Shown here piece by piece: positions 25,973 to 35,734 of a DNA stretch of 62,907 nucleotides (its first letter is position 1; every line of letters starts with the position of its first letter). The DNA is from Candidatus Coprenecus pullicola. GTDB taxonomy: Bacteria > Bacteroidota > Bacteroidia > Bacteroidales > UBA932. The notes under the pieces were generated by a model, which was not told the DNA's origin, did not search any database, and saw only the letters and a program-made list of their open reading frames with translations. The position numbers and the translations under genes were made by a program. The stretch lies in NCBI GenBank assembly GCA_018711925.1, contig DVHR01000087.1, forward strand, positions 1 through 62,907, written 5' to 3'.

Positions 25973-26503
25973 ATGAATAAAGTACTGTACTTCGGCTCAT
26001 TCAATCCCGTACACTACGGTCATACCGGCATTGCCCGCTATGTCTCCGCCATGCAGGAAGTGGACTCGGTGGTCATCATACCGTCCCCGCACAACCCGTT
26101 CAAGGACACAGCCACTTTGGCTGACCCTAAGGTCCGGCTTGAGCAGGTACGCCGCGCCTTTGATGGCATATCTCCGAAAATAACAGTATCCGACATCGAA
26201 TACCACATGCCGGAACCCCTGTACACCATCCGCACACTGCACAGTATAAAAGAGGATTATCCGGACACCAACCTGATCCTGCTAATCGGCGGAGACAACA
26301 TAGAAAGCATCCGGAGATGGTACAAAGGACCGGAGATATTGGCGGAATTCGAAGTATGGGTCTATCCCCGCCAGGGATACGATGGAGAAAACACCTGCCA
26401 CGAGATATCTGCCATGCCTGGTGTGCGCGGCATCCGATTTCTAGCTGACGCCCCCATACTGAATATCTCCTCCACCAGCATCCGTACCGCACAACAGAAA
26501 TAG
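25973..26503 (+). CDS. nadD: nicotinate-nucleotide adenylyltransferase
   Basis: Adenylates nicotinic acid mononucleotide to deamido-NAD+, the penultimate step of NAD synthesis (176 residues). The nucleotidyltransferase motif FGSFNPVHYGHTGIARY begins at residue 6. LLIGGDNIESIRRWYKGPEI and the C-terminal ISSTSIR motif are also present. I start at 25973 because the earlier in-frame ATG would add 12 residues before the conserved first strand. The stop is seven bases from that of the convergent nuclease gene. Confidence 0.95.
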   Translation: MNKVLYFGSFNPVHYGHTGIARYVSAMQEVDSVVIIPSPHNPFKDTATLADPKVRLEQVRRAFDGISPKITVSDIEYHMPEPLYTIRTLHSIKEDYPDTNLILLIGGDNIESIRRWYKGPEILAEFEVWVYPRQGYDGENTCHEISAMPGVRGIRFLADAPILNISSTSIRTAQQK

Positions 26504-26510
26504 CATGAAC

Positions 26511-27437
26511 TTACCTTTCCTGATTCCGAATCATACCGTCTACCTCATTTTCAGGGATTCCGGTCAACTCACTTATCCGGGATACGGACTGTCCTCTTTC
26601 CCGCATCCTGGCTATCATCTCGCGCATACCTTCTGCCCGGCCTTTCTCCAACCCTTTTTTCATTCCTTTCTCCATTCCTTTTTTCATTCCCTCTTTCATC
26701 CCTTTCTCCATTCCTTCTTTCATTCCCCTACGGATTGAGCCTATCATAAGAAGCCTCGATGCGCCCAGCATATCCCAGAAATGATCGTAACCGAGCAGTT
26801 CCTCCTCTGTAAACGCTGACTCCTCCACCTCCTCAATCGCCCTCCCTATCTCAGGATTGTCCAGCAATTCCTTCGGCACCTCACGGGTATCCTCGTCTAT
26901 CTCTGTAAGATAACGTAGCCACAGTACCTGCATCCGCTTGTCACCGTAACTCTTTGGCGTGAACTTTGGCAACTCGATAAAGATAAAACGAAGACCCTCT
27001 ATCACCTCCTTCGTCTCTGCCACCTCGACTATACGGTAATCGTGATAATATTCATCTCCGTCGCAGAACACATCATTCACCAGATTCAACGAATACACCG
27101 GCTGCAGAAACTCGTAATGACGGCTCTTGCCCAGCTGGCTCACATAAGCCTTAGACGCGTTGAAAAGCACACGTTGCTTATACTCCGGAGTCCACATCAT
27201 CTGCATCTCCACGATAAACTGACGGCCGAGAGTGTCCTTGCAACGCACATCCACTATGCTGTCCTTTTTCAAAGGATTGAGAGGTACCAGCTCGGGGCTC
27301 AGATACTCCACACTCCTTATCTCCTCCTCCTCTTTCTCAAAAGGCAGCAACGCATTGAGAAAGCTGATTACCAAATCCTGATGCTCGCCGAACACTTTCT
27401 TGAATGTCAGATCGGCCTTAGGGTCTAAATACTTCAT
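26511..27437 (-). CDS. Rpn/PD-(D/E)XK-type nuclease with tetrapeptide-repeat tail
   Basis: A 308-residue member of the PD-(D/E)XK nuclease family transposase group (Rpn, recombination-promoting nuclease). The N-terminus PKADLTFKKVFGEHQDLVIS and the core KKDSIVDVRCKDTLGRQFIV with EMQ are characteristic; the Asp and Glu-x-Gln are the expected metal-site residues. The last 60 residues contain about nine copies of a GMKE/GMEK-type tetrapeptide, then a short Arg/Glu helix with SRISELTGIPENEVDGMI. Such tails vary in length among relatives. I start at MKYLDPKADL (27437), ten residues after the farthest ATG. It is a single domesticated-looking gene, not a complete transposon. Confidence 0.85.
   Translation of the reverse strand: MKYLDPKADLTFKKVFGEHQDLVISFLNALLPFEKEEEEIRSVEYLSPELVPLNPLKKDSIVDVRCKDTLGRQFIVEMQMMWTPEYKQRVLFNASKAYVSQLGKSRHYEFLQPVYSLNLVNDVFCDGDEYYHDYRIVEVAETKEVIEGLRFIFIELPKFTPKSYGDKRMQVLWLRYLTEIDEDTREVPKELLDNPEIGRAIEEVEESAFTEEELLGYDHFWDMLGASRLLMIGSIRRGMKEGMEKGMKEGMKKGMEKGMKKGLEKGRAEGMREMIARMRERGQSVSRISELTGIPENEVDGMIRNQER
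26640..26740 (-). repeat. 12-bp repeats coding for the Gly-Met-Lys/Glu tail
   Basis: About eight tandem or near-tandem 12-base units of the type CATTCCTTTTTT/CATTCCCTCTTT (plus strand) make up this stretch. Change in copy number would add or remove four residues without breaking the frame. Borders are approximate. Confidence 0.7.
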
Positions 27438-27467
27438 ATCTCCTACACATTTTAAATTATAAATCAA

Positions 27468-27934
27468 CTGGAGACAAAGCTACAAATTATTTTTCGCATT
27501 TTCATCTTTAACACGCTAATACACAGTTAATTTTTTACAGTTTTGGTAATTTTGCCCAAAGACCGGCCCAATCTTCCCCATCAATCTTAAGGCAGTTTAC
27601 CGGCACCACGTAGATGCCGTCCGGAAGGTCAATCAGACCGACCGCCTTGAAAAGAATCTTCGGCTACATCTGGAACGGCAATATTCCCACCTGTTCGACT
27701 TTGGGCTTACCGGCCCGGCACTGCTGATTGCAGCAGTTGAAGAAACGGGATTACTATGGATGAACATACAACTTTGCCATGCAAGAATACTCTAGGATAC
27801 TGAGCGATATGAGAAGCCCGTCCAAACAGTGCGCAGCAGGTGTGTTCAATGACAACACCGCTGACATACCGCCCTGAACCCACAAGCATCATCAACCCAT
27901 CCTGAGCCTCATACAATTGATGCAAATAGAAAAA
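27468..27934. other. gene-poor interval between the Rpn nuclease and dnaK
   Basis: Apart from a minus-strand coding remnant near 27535-27660 and the dnaK terminator at its right end, I see no convincing gene. Possible open frames here, including one at 27707-27979 on the minus strand, are short, have atypical composition and match nothing. The interval looks like a former gene locus in decay. Confidence 0.5.
27535..27660 (-). pseudogene. remnant of a gene 3' end
   Basis: On the minus strand about 42 codons read as well-formed protein, including LFKAVGLIDLPDGIYVVPV and DWAGLWAKLPKL, ending in TAA at 27535-27537. An in-frame TAG lies just upstream and no start codon or RBS is visible, so only the tail of a former protein remains. 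The family is not recognised. Confidence 0.4.
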
Positions 27935-27965
27935 GCCGCTCCGGAGATGAATCCGAAACGGCCTT
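27934..27965 (-). terminator. intrinsic terminator of dnaK
   Basis: On the minus strand AGGCCGTTTCGGA and TCCGGAGCGGCTT pair over 13 positions allowing G-U pairs, with a six-base loop and a run of T's. It lies 44 bases past the dnaK stop. Confidence 0.85.
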
Positions 27966-28008
27966 TCAACACTAATCAATAAACTATATAAGTAAGAAAA
28001 TCTCGGGA

Positions 28009-29940
28009 TTATTTGACTTCCTCGTAGTCCACATCCTTGACGTTGTCGTCACCGGAGCCTGAGCCGCTGTTGGAGGATGCTCCACCGCTTGTCTGGCTGC
28101 CGGCCTGACTGCCAGCACCGGCTGAAGGACCTGCCTGAGCGGCGCGGGCCATATCTTCGGAAGCTGCGTGCCATGCGTTGTTCAGGGCCTCGGTAGCACG
28201 GTCTATATCAGATATGTTCTGCGACTTGTGAGCCTCACGAAGCTGACCGAGAGCATTTTCTATAGCACCCTTCTTGTCTGCCGGTATCTTGTCACCATAT
28301 TCCTTGAGGTTCTTCTCACTCTGGAAGATAAGGGCATCGGCACCGTTGATCTTGTCTATCTTCTCGCGCTCGGCCTTGTCGGCTGCCTCGTTGGCCTTGG
28401 CCTCGTCACGCATCCTCTTGATCTCGTCCTCGCTCAGGCCTGAAGAGGCCTCGATACGTATCTTCTGCTCCTTGCCGGTAGCCTTATCCTTGGCGGATAC
28501 ATTCAGAATACCATTGGCATCTATATCGAAAGTAACCTCAATCTGAGGAATTCCGCGCGGTGCGGGAGTGATGCCGTCAAGATGGAAACGTCCGATGGTC
28601 TTGTTGTCGCGGGCCATGGAACGCTCGCCCTGCAGGACGTGAATCTCTACGGAAGGCTGGTTGTCAGCCGCAGTGGAGAACACCTCCGACTTGCGGGTAG
28701 GTATGGTGGTGTTGGCCTCGATCAGCTTGGTCATCACACCGCCGAGTGTCTCGATACCGAGGGACAGAGGGGTGACATCCAGCAGGAGAACATCCTTCAC
28801 GTCACCAGCGAGGACACCGCCCTGTATGGCAGCTCCGACGGCCACTACCTCATCAGGGTTGACACCCTTGTTGGGAGCCTTTCCGAAGAACTTCTCGACG
28901 ATCTGCTGGATGGCGGGGATACGGGTAGATCCGCCGACGAGCAGAACCTCGTCTATATCGGACACCTTCAGACCGGCATCGGCGACTGCCTTGCGGCAAG
29001 GCTCGATAGTCCTCTGGATCAGGTCATCGCAAAGCTGCTCGAACTTGGCGCGGGTAAGAGTCCTTACCAGGTGTTTGGGCACACCGTCCACAGGCATGAT
29101 ATAAGGCAGGTTGATCTCCGTGGAGGTCTGGCTGGAAAGCTCGATCTTGGCCTTCTCGGCTGCCTCTTTCAGTCTCTGCAGGGCCATAGGGTCTTTCCTC
29201 AGGTCCACGCCGGGATTGTCGTTCATGAACTCCGTGGCCATCCAGTCTATGATCCTGTGGTCGAAGTCATCACCGCCGAGGTGGGTATCACCGTTGGTGG
29301 ACTTAACCTCGAAGACACCGTCACCGAGTTCCAGAATCGATATATCGAATGTACCGCCGCCGAGGTCGTATACGGCCACCTTCATGTCGTTCTTCTTCTT
29401 GTCCATACCGTATGCCAGTGCGGCTGCGGTAGGCTCGTTGATGATACGCTTAACCTTCAGGCCTGCAATCTCACCGGCCTCCTTGGTGGCCTGTCTCTGA
29501 GAGTCGCTGAAGTAAGCGGGCACCGTGATGACAGCCTCGGTCACCTCCTGTCCGAGATAGTCCTCGGCAGTCTTCTTCATCTTCTGAAGAATCATAGCCG
29601 AAATCTCCTGAGGAGAGTAAAGACGGCCGTCAATATCAACACGTGCAGTGCCGTTGTCGCCGCGCACTACCTTATAAGGCACGCGGGATATCTCGTTCTG
29701 AACCCTGTCATAAGGCTCGCCCATGAATCTCTTGATAGAGAAGATGGTCTTGTAAGGGTTGGTGATAGCCTGCCTCTTGGCCGGATCACCTATCTTTCTC
29801 TCACCGTTGTCGGTGAATGCCACTACCGAAGGAGTGGTCCTCTTGCCCTCGCTGTTGATGATGACAGCGGGCTCGTTACCTTCCATCACTGCTACGCAGG
29901 AGTTGGTGGTTCCAAGGTCTATTCCAATAATCTTTCCCAT
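28009..29940 (-). CDS. dnaK: chaperone DnaK (Hsp70)
   Basis: ATP-driven chaperone (643 residues) of the cytosol. The nucleotide-binding domain has [16 protein letters not shown] at the start, [18 protein letters not shown] and [15 protein letters not shown]. The substrate-binding domain begins after [14 protein letters not shown], and a helical lid is followed by a Gly/Ser/Ala-rich linker and the acidic tail [13 protein letters not shown]. Length is normal. It stands alone, 6 kb from grpE-dnaJ, divergent from panB across 179 bases that include a small GCCGC/GCGGC hairpin in its leader. No CIRCE-type inverted repeat is visible. Confidence 0.97.
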   Translation of the reverse strand: MGKIIGIDLGTTNSCVAVMEGNEPAVIINSEGKRTTPSVVAFTDNGERKIGDPAKRQAITNPYKTIFSIKRFMGEPYDRVQNEISRVPYKVVRGDNGTARVDIDGRLYSPQEISAMILQKMKKTAEDYLGQEVTEAVITVPAYFSDSQRQATKEAGEIAGLKVKRIINEPTAAALAYGMDKKKNDMKVAVYDLGGGTFDISILELGDGVFEVKSTNGDTHLGGDDFDHRIIDWMATEFMNDNPGVDLRKDPMALQRLKEAAEKAKIELSSQTSTEINLPYIMPVDGVPKHLVRTLTRAKFEQLCDDLIQRTIEPCRKAVADAGLKVSDIDEVLLVGGSTRIPAIQQIVEKFFGKAPNKGVNPDEVVAVGAAIQGGVLAGDVKDVLLLDVTPLSLGIETLGGVMTKLIEANTTIPTRKSEVFSTAADNQPSVEIHVLQGERSMARDNKTIGRFHLDGITPAPRGIPQIEVTFDIDANGILNVSAKDKATGKEQKIRIEASSGLSEDEIKRMRDEAKANEAADKAEREKIDKINGADALIFQSEKNLKEYGDKIPADKKGAIENALGQLREAHKSQNISDIDRATEALNNAWHAASEDMARAAQAGPSAGAGSQAGSQTSGGASSNSGSGSGDDNVKDVDYEEVK

Positions 29941-30119
29941 AATTCTATATTTTTTAATTTTTTTCTACAATTGACGCCGCCTGATTTTCAAGCGGCCGTA
30001 ACTCTCCTCAACGAAGATTGTGCCAAATGAGCGGAACTGACAACATGTCATATTGGAATTGTGATAATTATTGTCTTCCTTTGCAGGTCCAAATATCAAA
30101 CCACAAAACAGGCAAAGAC

Positions 30120-30935
30120 ATGTCCACAGAAGGCAATGTAAGGGTCATGACGACCCACAGACTATTGGAGATGAAGCAGAGCGGCGAGAAGATTGCCATG
30201 CTCACCGCATACGACTACACTTCGGCCCGAATCCTGGACGAGGCCGGCATCGACATCATCCTCGTAGGAGACTCGGCCGCCAACGTGATGGCCGGCCACG
30301 AGACCACCCTTCCCATCACCATAGACCAGATGATCTACCACGCCCAGAGTGTCATGAGGGCAGTGAAAAATCCTCTGGTAGTGGTGGATATGCCCTTCGG
30401 CTCATATCAGGGCAACTCCAAGATGGCCGTCAGCAACGCGATACGCATCATGAAGGAGTCGGAGGCCGACGCGGTGAAGATAGAGGGAGGCATGGAGATC
30501 CTTGAGTCAGTCGAGCGCATCCTCTCCTCCGGCATTCCCGTCATGGGACATCTGGGACTGACTCCCCAGTCCATACATAAGTTCGGGACCTATGCGGTCA
30601 GGGCAAAGGAAGAGGCCGAGGCGGCCAAGCTGCTGCAGGACGCCATCGCCCTGGAGGACGCAGGCTGCTTCGCTCTGGTACTGGAGAAGATACCGGCGGC
30701 TCTGGGCAAGAAAGTGGCTGAGACATTGAAGATTCCTGTAATAGGCATAGGCGCGGGCAAATACGTGGACGGACAGGTGCTGGTGATGCACGACATGCTC
30801 GGGCTTACCACCAAGTTCTCTCCCAGGTTTCTGCGCCGCTACGCAGACCTGCACGATGTCAGTCTCAAGGCATTCCGTCAATATATTGAGGATGTCAAAT
30901 CCTGCGGCTTTCCCAATGACAGCGAACAGTACTGA
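30120..30935 (+). CDS. panB: 3-methyl-2-oxobutanoate hydroxymethyltransferase
   Basis: Transfers a hydroxymethyl group from 5,10-methylene-THF to 2-oxoisovalerate, the first committed step of pantothenate (CoA) synthesis. [39 protein letters not shown] with the metal-binding Asp, [10 protein letters not shown] and ADAVKIEGG are family signatures, and the C-terminal [19 protein letters not shown] is intact. 271 residues from ATG 30120; the in-frame start at 30018 lies in the promoter region shared with dnaK. The RluA-type gene follows on the same strand. Confidence 0.95.
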   Translation: MSTEGNVRVMTTHRLLEMKQSGEKIAMLTAYDYTSARILDEAGIDIILVGDSAANVMAGHETTLPITIDQMIYHAQSVMRAVKNPLVVVDMPFGSYQGNSKMAVSNAIRIMKESEADAVKIEGGMEILESVERILSSGIPVMGHLGLTPQSIHKFGTYAVRAKEEAEAAKLLQDAIALEDAGCFALVLEKIPAALGKKVAETLKIPVIGIGAGKYVDGQVLVMHDMLGLTTKFSPRFLRRYADLHDVSLKAFRQYIEDVKSCGFPNDSEQY

Positions 30936-30975
30936 TACGGCATATAGGACGCTGTCCCAAGAGGAGTACGACGAC

Positions 30976-31632
30976 ATGGCATCGCGCATTCTCTATGAGG
31001 ACAACCATGTGCTGGTCTTCAACAAGCGCGCAGGTGAGATAACGCAGGGGGACAGGACAGGAGACGAGCCACTGCCCGAGAAGTTGAAGGCATTCATCGC
31101 CGCCCGGGACCACAAGCCCGGCAGAGTATTCATGGGAGTACCACACCGCCTGGACCGTCCCGTAAGCGGAGCCGTTATACTGGCCAAGACATCAAAGGCC
31201 CTGGAAAGGCTCTCGGGTGCCTTCAGGGAAGGCGACGCGGGCAAAATATACTGGGCACTGGTGGAAAAGTCTCCGGAACCGCCACAGGGCGAGATCCGTT
31301 CCTGGCTCACACGCAACGAGAAGCAGAACAAGTCCTACAGCCATCCGCAGCCGCAGCCCGGAGCCAAGGAGGCCCTGCTGCGCTACCGCCTGCTCAGACC
31401 CACAAAAAACTATTTTCTTGTAGAAGTGCAACTGCTGACCGGACGACACCATCAGATACGCTGCCAACTCTCCTCGATAGGATGCCCCATAAAGGGCGAC
31501 CTGAAATACGGTGCCCGCCGCTCCAACCCGGACGGCAGCATCAGCCTGCACGCCAGACAGATAACATTCATCCACCCCACCCGCAAAGAACCGGTCACGG
31601 TAACGGCATCCACTCCCATGGAGAACATGTAG
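30976..31632 (+). CDS. RluA-family pseudouridine synthase
   Basis: Converts specific uridines in rRNA or tRNA to pseudouridine. About 218 residues from ATG 30976: RILYEDNHVLVFNKRAGE opens the catalytic domain, and the motif VFMGVPHRLDRPVSGAVI carries the catalytic Asp in HRLDRPVSG. LTGRHHQIRCQLSSIGCPI and LHARQITFIHP complete the family pattern. There is no S4 domain, as in RluC-like short forms of Bacteroidota. An earlier in-frame ATG at 30916 would overlap panB by 20 bases and cannot be excluded. Target site in RNA unknown. Confidence 0.9.
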   Translation: MASRILYEDNHVLVFNKRAGEITQGDRTGDEPLPEKLKAFIAARDHKPGRVFMGVPHRLDRPVSGAVILAKTSKALERLSGAFREGDAGKIYWALVEKSPEPPQGEIRSWLTRNEKQNKSYSHPQPQPGAKEALLRYRLLRPTKNYFLVEVQLLTGRHHQIRCQLSSIGCPIKGDLKYGARRSNPDGSISLHARQITFIHPTRKEPVTVTASTPMENM

Positions 31633-31638
31633 ACCCTT

Positions 31639-32703
31639 CTACTCTATCACCGACAGATATTCCTCATATTTGGAGAGAACGTCCTTGACATAACGAATCG
31701 TCTCTCCGCCCCGGAACTTACCGTGCCGCAGGTACTCAGCATCCACGTAATACTCCGGATTGGCCATCAGCGGAATAGCCGAAGCGACGACTTCCCAGTC
31801 AGTGAAGTCCAGTCCCTGGTCCAGGGTAAAATTGATGCAGTCCTCTATGCGGCTCTCCCCCGCATTGTATGCCGCCAAGGTAAATTTCACCACATTGACC
31901 GAGTCAAAGCCCATCGCTGTGTACCGCTTCTGTATCTGCCGCAGGAACATCGTGCCTGCCTTGACATTCTCCTCGGGGTCAAAGAGATCGTAGACTCCGT
32001 AGACAGCCGCCGTGGAGGGCTTCACTTGCATGAGACCGACGGCCCCGCGCCGTGACCTGGCCCCCATTGAGAAACGGGACTCCTTGAATATCACCGCTGA
32101 CAGCAGCCGCCAATCCCAGCCCAGCAGCCGGCTCCGCCGCTTTACGATATCATCATAAGGCGATATTCTATCGGTCCTAGTTCCATTATCAATATAGGAT
32201 GAAAGATCGTAGGAACGGAAGAAACGGCGCTCCATATCCGCGAACTCCTCTCCCCTCGTCACCAGTCCGAGCCACATGTTGACCTGATGCAGAAGGGAAT
32301 GGTCTTCCCGCCTTACAGCCCAGGCATAATCCCGGAAAGGCATACTGAGACTCACCGCACCGGCATGCGTCTGTGGTATTGAATCCGAAACGTGTACCGC
32401 CACTATGTCCACCTGGCCGTTCGAGAGCAAAGACCAGCAGTTCTGATGACAGCCCGTACCTATTATACCCAGCCTGATGTCAAGACTATCGGCGAATCCG
32501 GTCAGAAGTGTATACTGGAAACCCGTCAGGAAACCCTTTGACGTATACATACCGCTCTTGATGCCGATATAAGCTGTCAGAGAGTCCCTGTCGTAATACA
32601 GCTCCAATGAGTCAGTTCCGCTGCGGGGCCCTTCCCATATCCTGAGAATGTTTCCCAGTATGAACATTCCCAACAGTACTCCTATTATACGGACTGTCCT
32701 CAT
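31639..32703 (-). CDS. MltF-like membrane-bound lytic transglycosylase
   Basis: A 354-residue protein with an N-terminal membrane anchor (IIGVLLGMFILGNIL). The central part resembles a periplasmic solute-binding (SBP_bac_3-like) domain, and the C-terminal 150 residues form a lysozyme-like SLT domain: catalytic Glu in AVIFKESRFSMGARSRRGA, then VGLMQVKPSTA and TLAAYNAGESRI. The domain order is that of MltF, which cleaves peptidoglycan with formation of anhydro-MurNAc. I start at 32703 because the longer frame overlaps the porin gene. It lies 11 bases after the porin stop, so the two are likely cotranscribed. Confidence 0.9.
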   Translation of the reverse strand: MRTVRIIGVLLGMFILGNILRIWEGPRSGTDSLELYYDRDSLTAYIGIKSGMYTSKGFLTGFQYTLLTGFADSLDIRLGIIGTGCHQNCWSLLSNGQVDIVAVHVSDSIPQTHAGAVSLSMPFRDYAWAVRREDHSLLHQVNMWLGLVTRGEEFADMERRFFRSYDLSSYIDNGTRTDRISPYDDIVKRRSRLLGWDWRLLSAVIFKESRFSMGARSRRGAVGLMQVKPSTAAVYGVYDLFDPEENVKAGTMFLRQIQKRYTAMGFDSVNVVKFTLAAYNAGESRIEDCINFTLDQGLDFTDWEVVASAIPLMANPEYYVDAEYLRHGKFRGGETIRYVKDVLSKYEEYLSVIE

Positions 32704-32714
32704 GCGCAGCCGTA

Positions 32715-35663
32715 TTACTCGATATAGAATGGCCAGTGGATTCCGAACTTGAAACCAAGAGAAGGCCTTACGTAATGATAAGCCGAGAAACTTGACGCCC
32801 CGGTAGGCCATCCCTCACCGACGTTGATTACCTTGAGGAATATATTGACCCGTTTCCACTGCAGATTCAGGAAGATGTCGATATACGGGTTGTATCCGAC
32901 CTGCTCCCGAGTCTGAAGCTGGAAAGTGCCCAGGGCCGGATTGTAGGCCGGGACATAATAAGGCGTATTCATCCGCGCGTCAGCTCCAAGCTGGACCGTA
33001 AGCACATTCTTTACCGCCTCCATCTCAATATAGTATCTCAGATGAAATGTCAACATCGGCAACGGCAGCGTGTTCATGTCCGAGGAGTACTGGAAAAGTA
33101 TCTGATTGTCCAGATGGAACCACCATATCTTGAAGTCTTTCCTCAAGTAGGCACTCATCACGTTGATCAGGCCGGTATTCTGACGGGCAATACCCAGGGT
33201 ATCATTGTACAGGTAGTTGTTAACCAGCGCATATCCGAAATAAGCCTCCATATCCCACTTGGGAATATCCAGAGACGCCTCCACCTTGGTCGTGGAGGTC
33301 TTGCCGAAATCATTGTCCCATATGTAATGATTGGAATAGTAGTGCTGGGAGAACCAGTCCGGCTCCTTTAGCGAGGTACTGAAACGGCCATTGAGGGTTA
33401 TAGGCTCTGACTTGTCCTTGAACGGATAGAACGACACACCCACATGCGCGTCCACATTGAAGTCATTCTGATAGTAACCCAGAAAACTGTACTGCGCCGT
33501 TGCACCCCAGTTCAGATATTTCTTGTACTCTCCAGACGCGCCGGCATACAGATACATGTTGTGCTGGTTGATATTGCGGTTGCCTGTCAGGAACATATCG
33601 GGACGGAAAGCATAGATGCTGTTCCACTGATATCCCACACCGCCCGATATCTCAGATACTATGGCGTCCCGTTTCCACGGCTGCAGCCTGAAGAACAACT
33701 TATTCTCTACAGTAAACATCCTCATGGAATCTGCCGAGGTAGTGGGATTGAGGTAGAACATATTGTTGTAGAAATTCCGGCCGACCTCGTCTGTTATCTC
33801 ATCGGTATAGAATCGGTAGAACCTGGACACCTCGCCTATATGACCCACTGTCAGTCTCGGACTGTTGCCGGCCTGACCGAAAAGCAGGGAATCCGCAAGT
33901 GACGCTATTATCTCGTCCTCTGTAGGCGGACGGAGTGTGTCCATAATAGAAGCCCTCAGCAGGGAGTCCGCGACGGCCGTAGCGATGGAATCCGCCCTCA
34001 CAGCCGCTATCGAGTCCTCCGGAGACGCATACATCCTTACCGAGGACAACGAATCCGGGACTTGAGCAGACAAAGAATCTCTTACTTGGGCTGACAGCAG
34101 AGAATCAGCAGCCGTACCTGCCGCCGATGCCGTATCCACAACTGTCACCACAGAATCCAAAACGGCCTCCGCTGAGTCAATCATGACACCTGCCGAATCC
34201 AACGACATACCGGCTGAATCCAACACTGCCCCGGTTGAATCCAAAGCAGTGCCGAGCGTGTCCATCAGCATCGCAGCAGTCGAATCCGCCAGAGCGGCAA
34301 GACTGTCCGCAGCCCTGGCTTCCGCTGCCGCCTTTGCCTTGACTGCAGCAACTGCAGCATCCACTGACCTCTCATAAGCCTCCTTCCTCACTTTAATCAA
34401 CGAGTCAACCGTGGCTGTAAATACCGAATCCTTATCCATTACCTTCCTCATCCTGGTCAGATCGGACTCCAGAAGAATGTCGTATGAGTGGTTTATGAAA
34501 AATGTATTTCTTGACAACTTGTTCCTGGCATTCTGCAGATTCACCGCTATCGTCTTGGCGTCCACCGTAGTATCCCGCACCATATAAGAATCCTGGATTC
34601 CGCCGTTCTCCTCCCGGTCTATATTGTGATGGATAAATCCGGCATTCATCACATATCTCTTGCCCAGATAATTGGTCGTAACCTCCAGGGAATTGTTGGC
34701 AGTAGCCTCCTTCTGCAGTATACCGGCCGCTTTCCAGCCCTGGAAAAGCACCGCGAGATTCCACGCAGGAGTTATATTCTGGGTATGCATAAAACGGACA
34801 TTGGTCTCCTCCTTGTCCTTGAAAGCGAATATAGTACCCCAGTACGCCAGTTCGGTATAAGGAGCCTTTGTATTGAAGAACGGCATATTCTCAGGCGTGT
34901 GAGAGTAAGTAATATAAGGAGCGTATGCCTTGAATATGTCAAATTCACGCCGTTTGAAAAAATTGACGTTCTGCACGGCCGAGCCAACTGTTCCAAGATA
35001 GACGGCATCTATGTCTTCCTTGTAGAAAGGATACTCCGTGTACCAGTCATTGAAAGTGGTATCCATATCGGCATGTCTGTACTCATTGACCCGCGTACCG
35101 GTCGTCCATGAGATGATTCTGTCATAATACAGACTGTCCGGAAGGAAGACTGTTTCCAACACCCTGGGTCTGGACCAGCGGATACTGTCCTTGACGGTCC
35201 GGATGCGATCCTTTATATGATGTATACTGTCAGCCTTATGTTGCTTCACCATGGCCACGCTGTCCTTATAGGCATCCTTCACTTTCCGCACACTGTCCTT
35301 TGCCATACGCTTCAGTTCTCTTTTGGTCAGCACCTTGACAGAGTCCGCAGCCGTTGAGTCCGACTGCGTAAGCGAATCCGCAGCAGCCAGCGAGTCCGGC
35401 AGAAGCAATGAATCTGACACAACCGAAGAATCAGGTACTGACAGAGAATCTGGTATTACAAGCGAATCCGGCCCAGCCAAAGAGTCCTTGAGCATGGAGT
35501 CCTGACCGATTACCGAGTCCGCCTGGACTGACAGCGAGTCCTGCGGCACACCGGCCATGACATCGTAGGGCATGGACATACCGCGTATAATAAAAGCAGA
35601 ACAGGGCAGCATCAGGATGATGACGCACGCACACAATATGTCCCTAAACCCTTTTTTGCTCAT
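32715..35663 (-). CDS. putative outer-membrane porin with Asp-Ser-rich insertions
   Basis: A 982-residue protein with a signal peptide (DILCACVIILMLPCSAF) and a beta-barrel C-terminal half rich in alternating aromatic residues, of the putative porin type (Porin_10) found in Bacteroidota. WRYP-like strand ends such as YHYVRPSLGFKFGIHWPFY close the chain. Two low-complexity stretches set it apart: an N-terminal region (about 35400-35570 in the DNA) and a larger internal one (about 33890-34430), both built from Asp-Ser pairs every four to eight residues. These explain most of the excess over the usual 650-700 residues. First gene of an operon with the lytic transglycosylase. Confidence 0.8.
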   Translation of the reverse strand: MSKKGFRDILCACVIILMLPCSAFIIRGMSMPYDVMAGVPQDSLSVQADSVIGQDSMLKDSLAGPDSLVIPDSLSVPDSSVVSDSLLLPDSLAAADSLTQSDSTAADSVKVLTKRELKRMAKDSVRKVKDAYKDSVAMVKQHKADSIHHIKDRIRTVKDSIRWSRPRVLETVFLPDSLYYDRIISWTTGTRVNEYRHADMDTTFNDWYTEYPFYKEDIDAVYLGTVGSAVQNVNFFKRREFDIFKAYAPYITYSHTPENMPFFNTKAPYTELAYWGTIFAFKDKEETNVRFMHTQNITPAWNLAVLFQGWKAAGILQKEATANNSLEVTTNYLGKRYVMNAGFIHHNIDREENGGIQDSYMVRDTTVDAKTIAVNLQNARNKLSRNTFFINHSYDILLESDLTRMRKVMDKDSVFTATVDSLIKVRKEAYERSVDAAVAAVKAKAAAEARAADSLAALADSTAAMLMDTLGTALDSTGAVLDSAGMSLDSAGVMIDSAEAVLDSVVTVVDTASAAGTAADSLLSAQVRDSLSAQVPDSLSSVRMYASPEDSIAAVRADSIATAVADSLLRASIMDTLRPPTEDEIIASLADSLLFGQAGNSPRLTVGHIGEVSRFYRFYTDEITDEVGRNFYNNMFYLNPTTSADSMRMFTVENKLFFRLQPWKRDAIVSEISGGVGYQWNSIYAFRPDMFLTGNRNINQHNMYLYAGASGEYKKYLNWGATAQYSFLGYYQNDFNVDAHVGVSFYPFKDKSEPITLNGRFSTSLKEPDWFSQHYYSNHYIWDNDFGKTSTTKVEASLDIPKWDMEAYFGYALVNNYLYNDTLGIARQNTGLINVMSAYLRKDFKIWWFHLDNQILFQYSSDMNTLPLPMLTFHLRYYIEMEAVKNVLTVQLGADARMNTPYYVPAYNPALGTFQLQTREQVGYNPYIDIFLNLQWKRVNIFLKVINVGEGWPTGASSFSAYHYVRPSLGFKFGIHWPFYIE
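33890..34430 (-). repeat. imperfect Asp-Ser-rich repeat region in the porin gene
   Basis: About 180 codons are dominated by units such as LDSAGMSLDSAG and ADSLLSAQVRDSL. GAATCC/GAGTCC (reverse strand GGATTC/GGACTC, Asp-Ser) recurs throughout. The repeats are imperfect at base level, so recombination would be slow. Confidence 0.7.
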
Positions 35664-35720
35664 AACGTGCAAACATAAACAAAAATCTCCGATTTTCCTT
35701 AAACAATCCTGGAGATTGAG

Positions 35721-35728
35721 TAAATTTG
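35721..35728 (+). promoter_or_regulatory. -7 promoter element of the AmgK-RapZ fusion gene
   Basis: TAAATTTG lies seven bases before the ATG at 35735. This would give a leaderless or nearly leaderless mRNA. The best -33 candidate (TTTC, 35694-35697) is 23 bases away. Confidence 0.45.
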
Positions 35729-35734
35729 CCCCGT

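Noticed and set aside
26511..27437. Complete insertion sequence
   Set aside because: No terminal inverted repeats or target duplication seen around the Rpn-type gene.
27707..27979. 90-residue minus-strand open frame before dnaK
   Set aside because: It crosses the dnaK terminator hairpin and has no protein-like pattern or start signal.
28582..30030. 482-residue open frame opposite dnaK
   Set aside because: Antisense shadow of a highly conserved gene; long shadows are expected in GC-rich codons.
29941..30119. CIRCE or other heat-shock operator before dnaK
   Set aside because: Only a short GCCGC/GCGGC hairpin is present; the nine-base CIRCE arms are absent.
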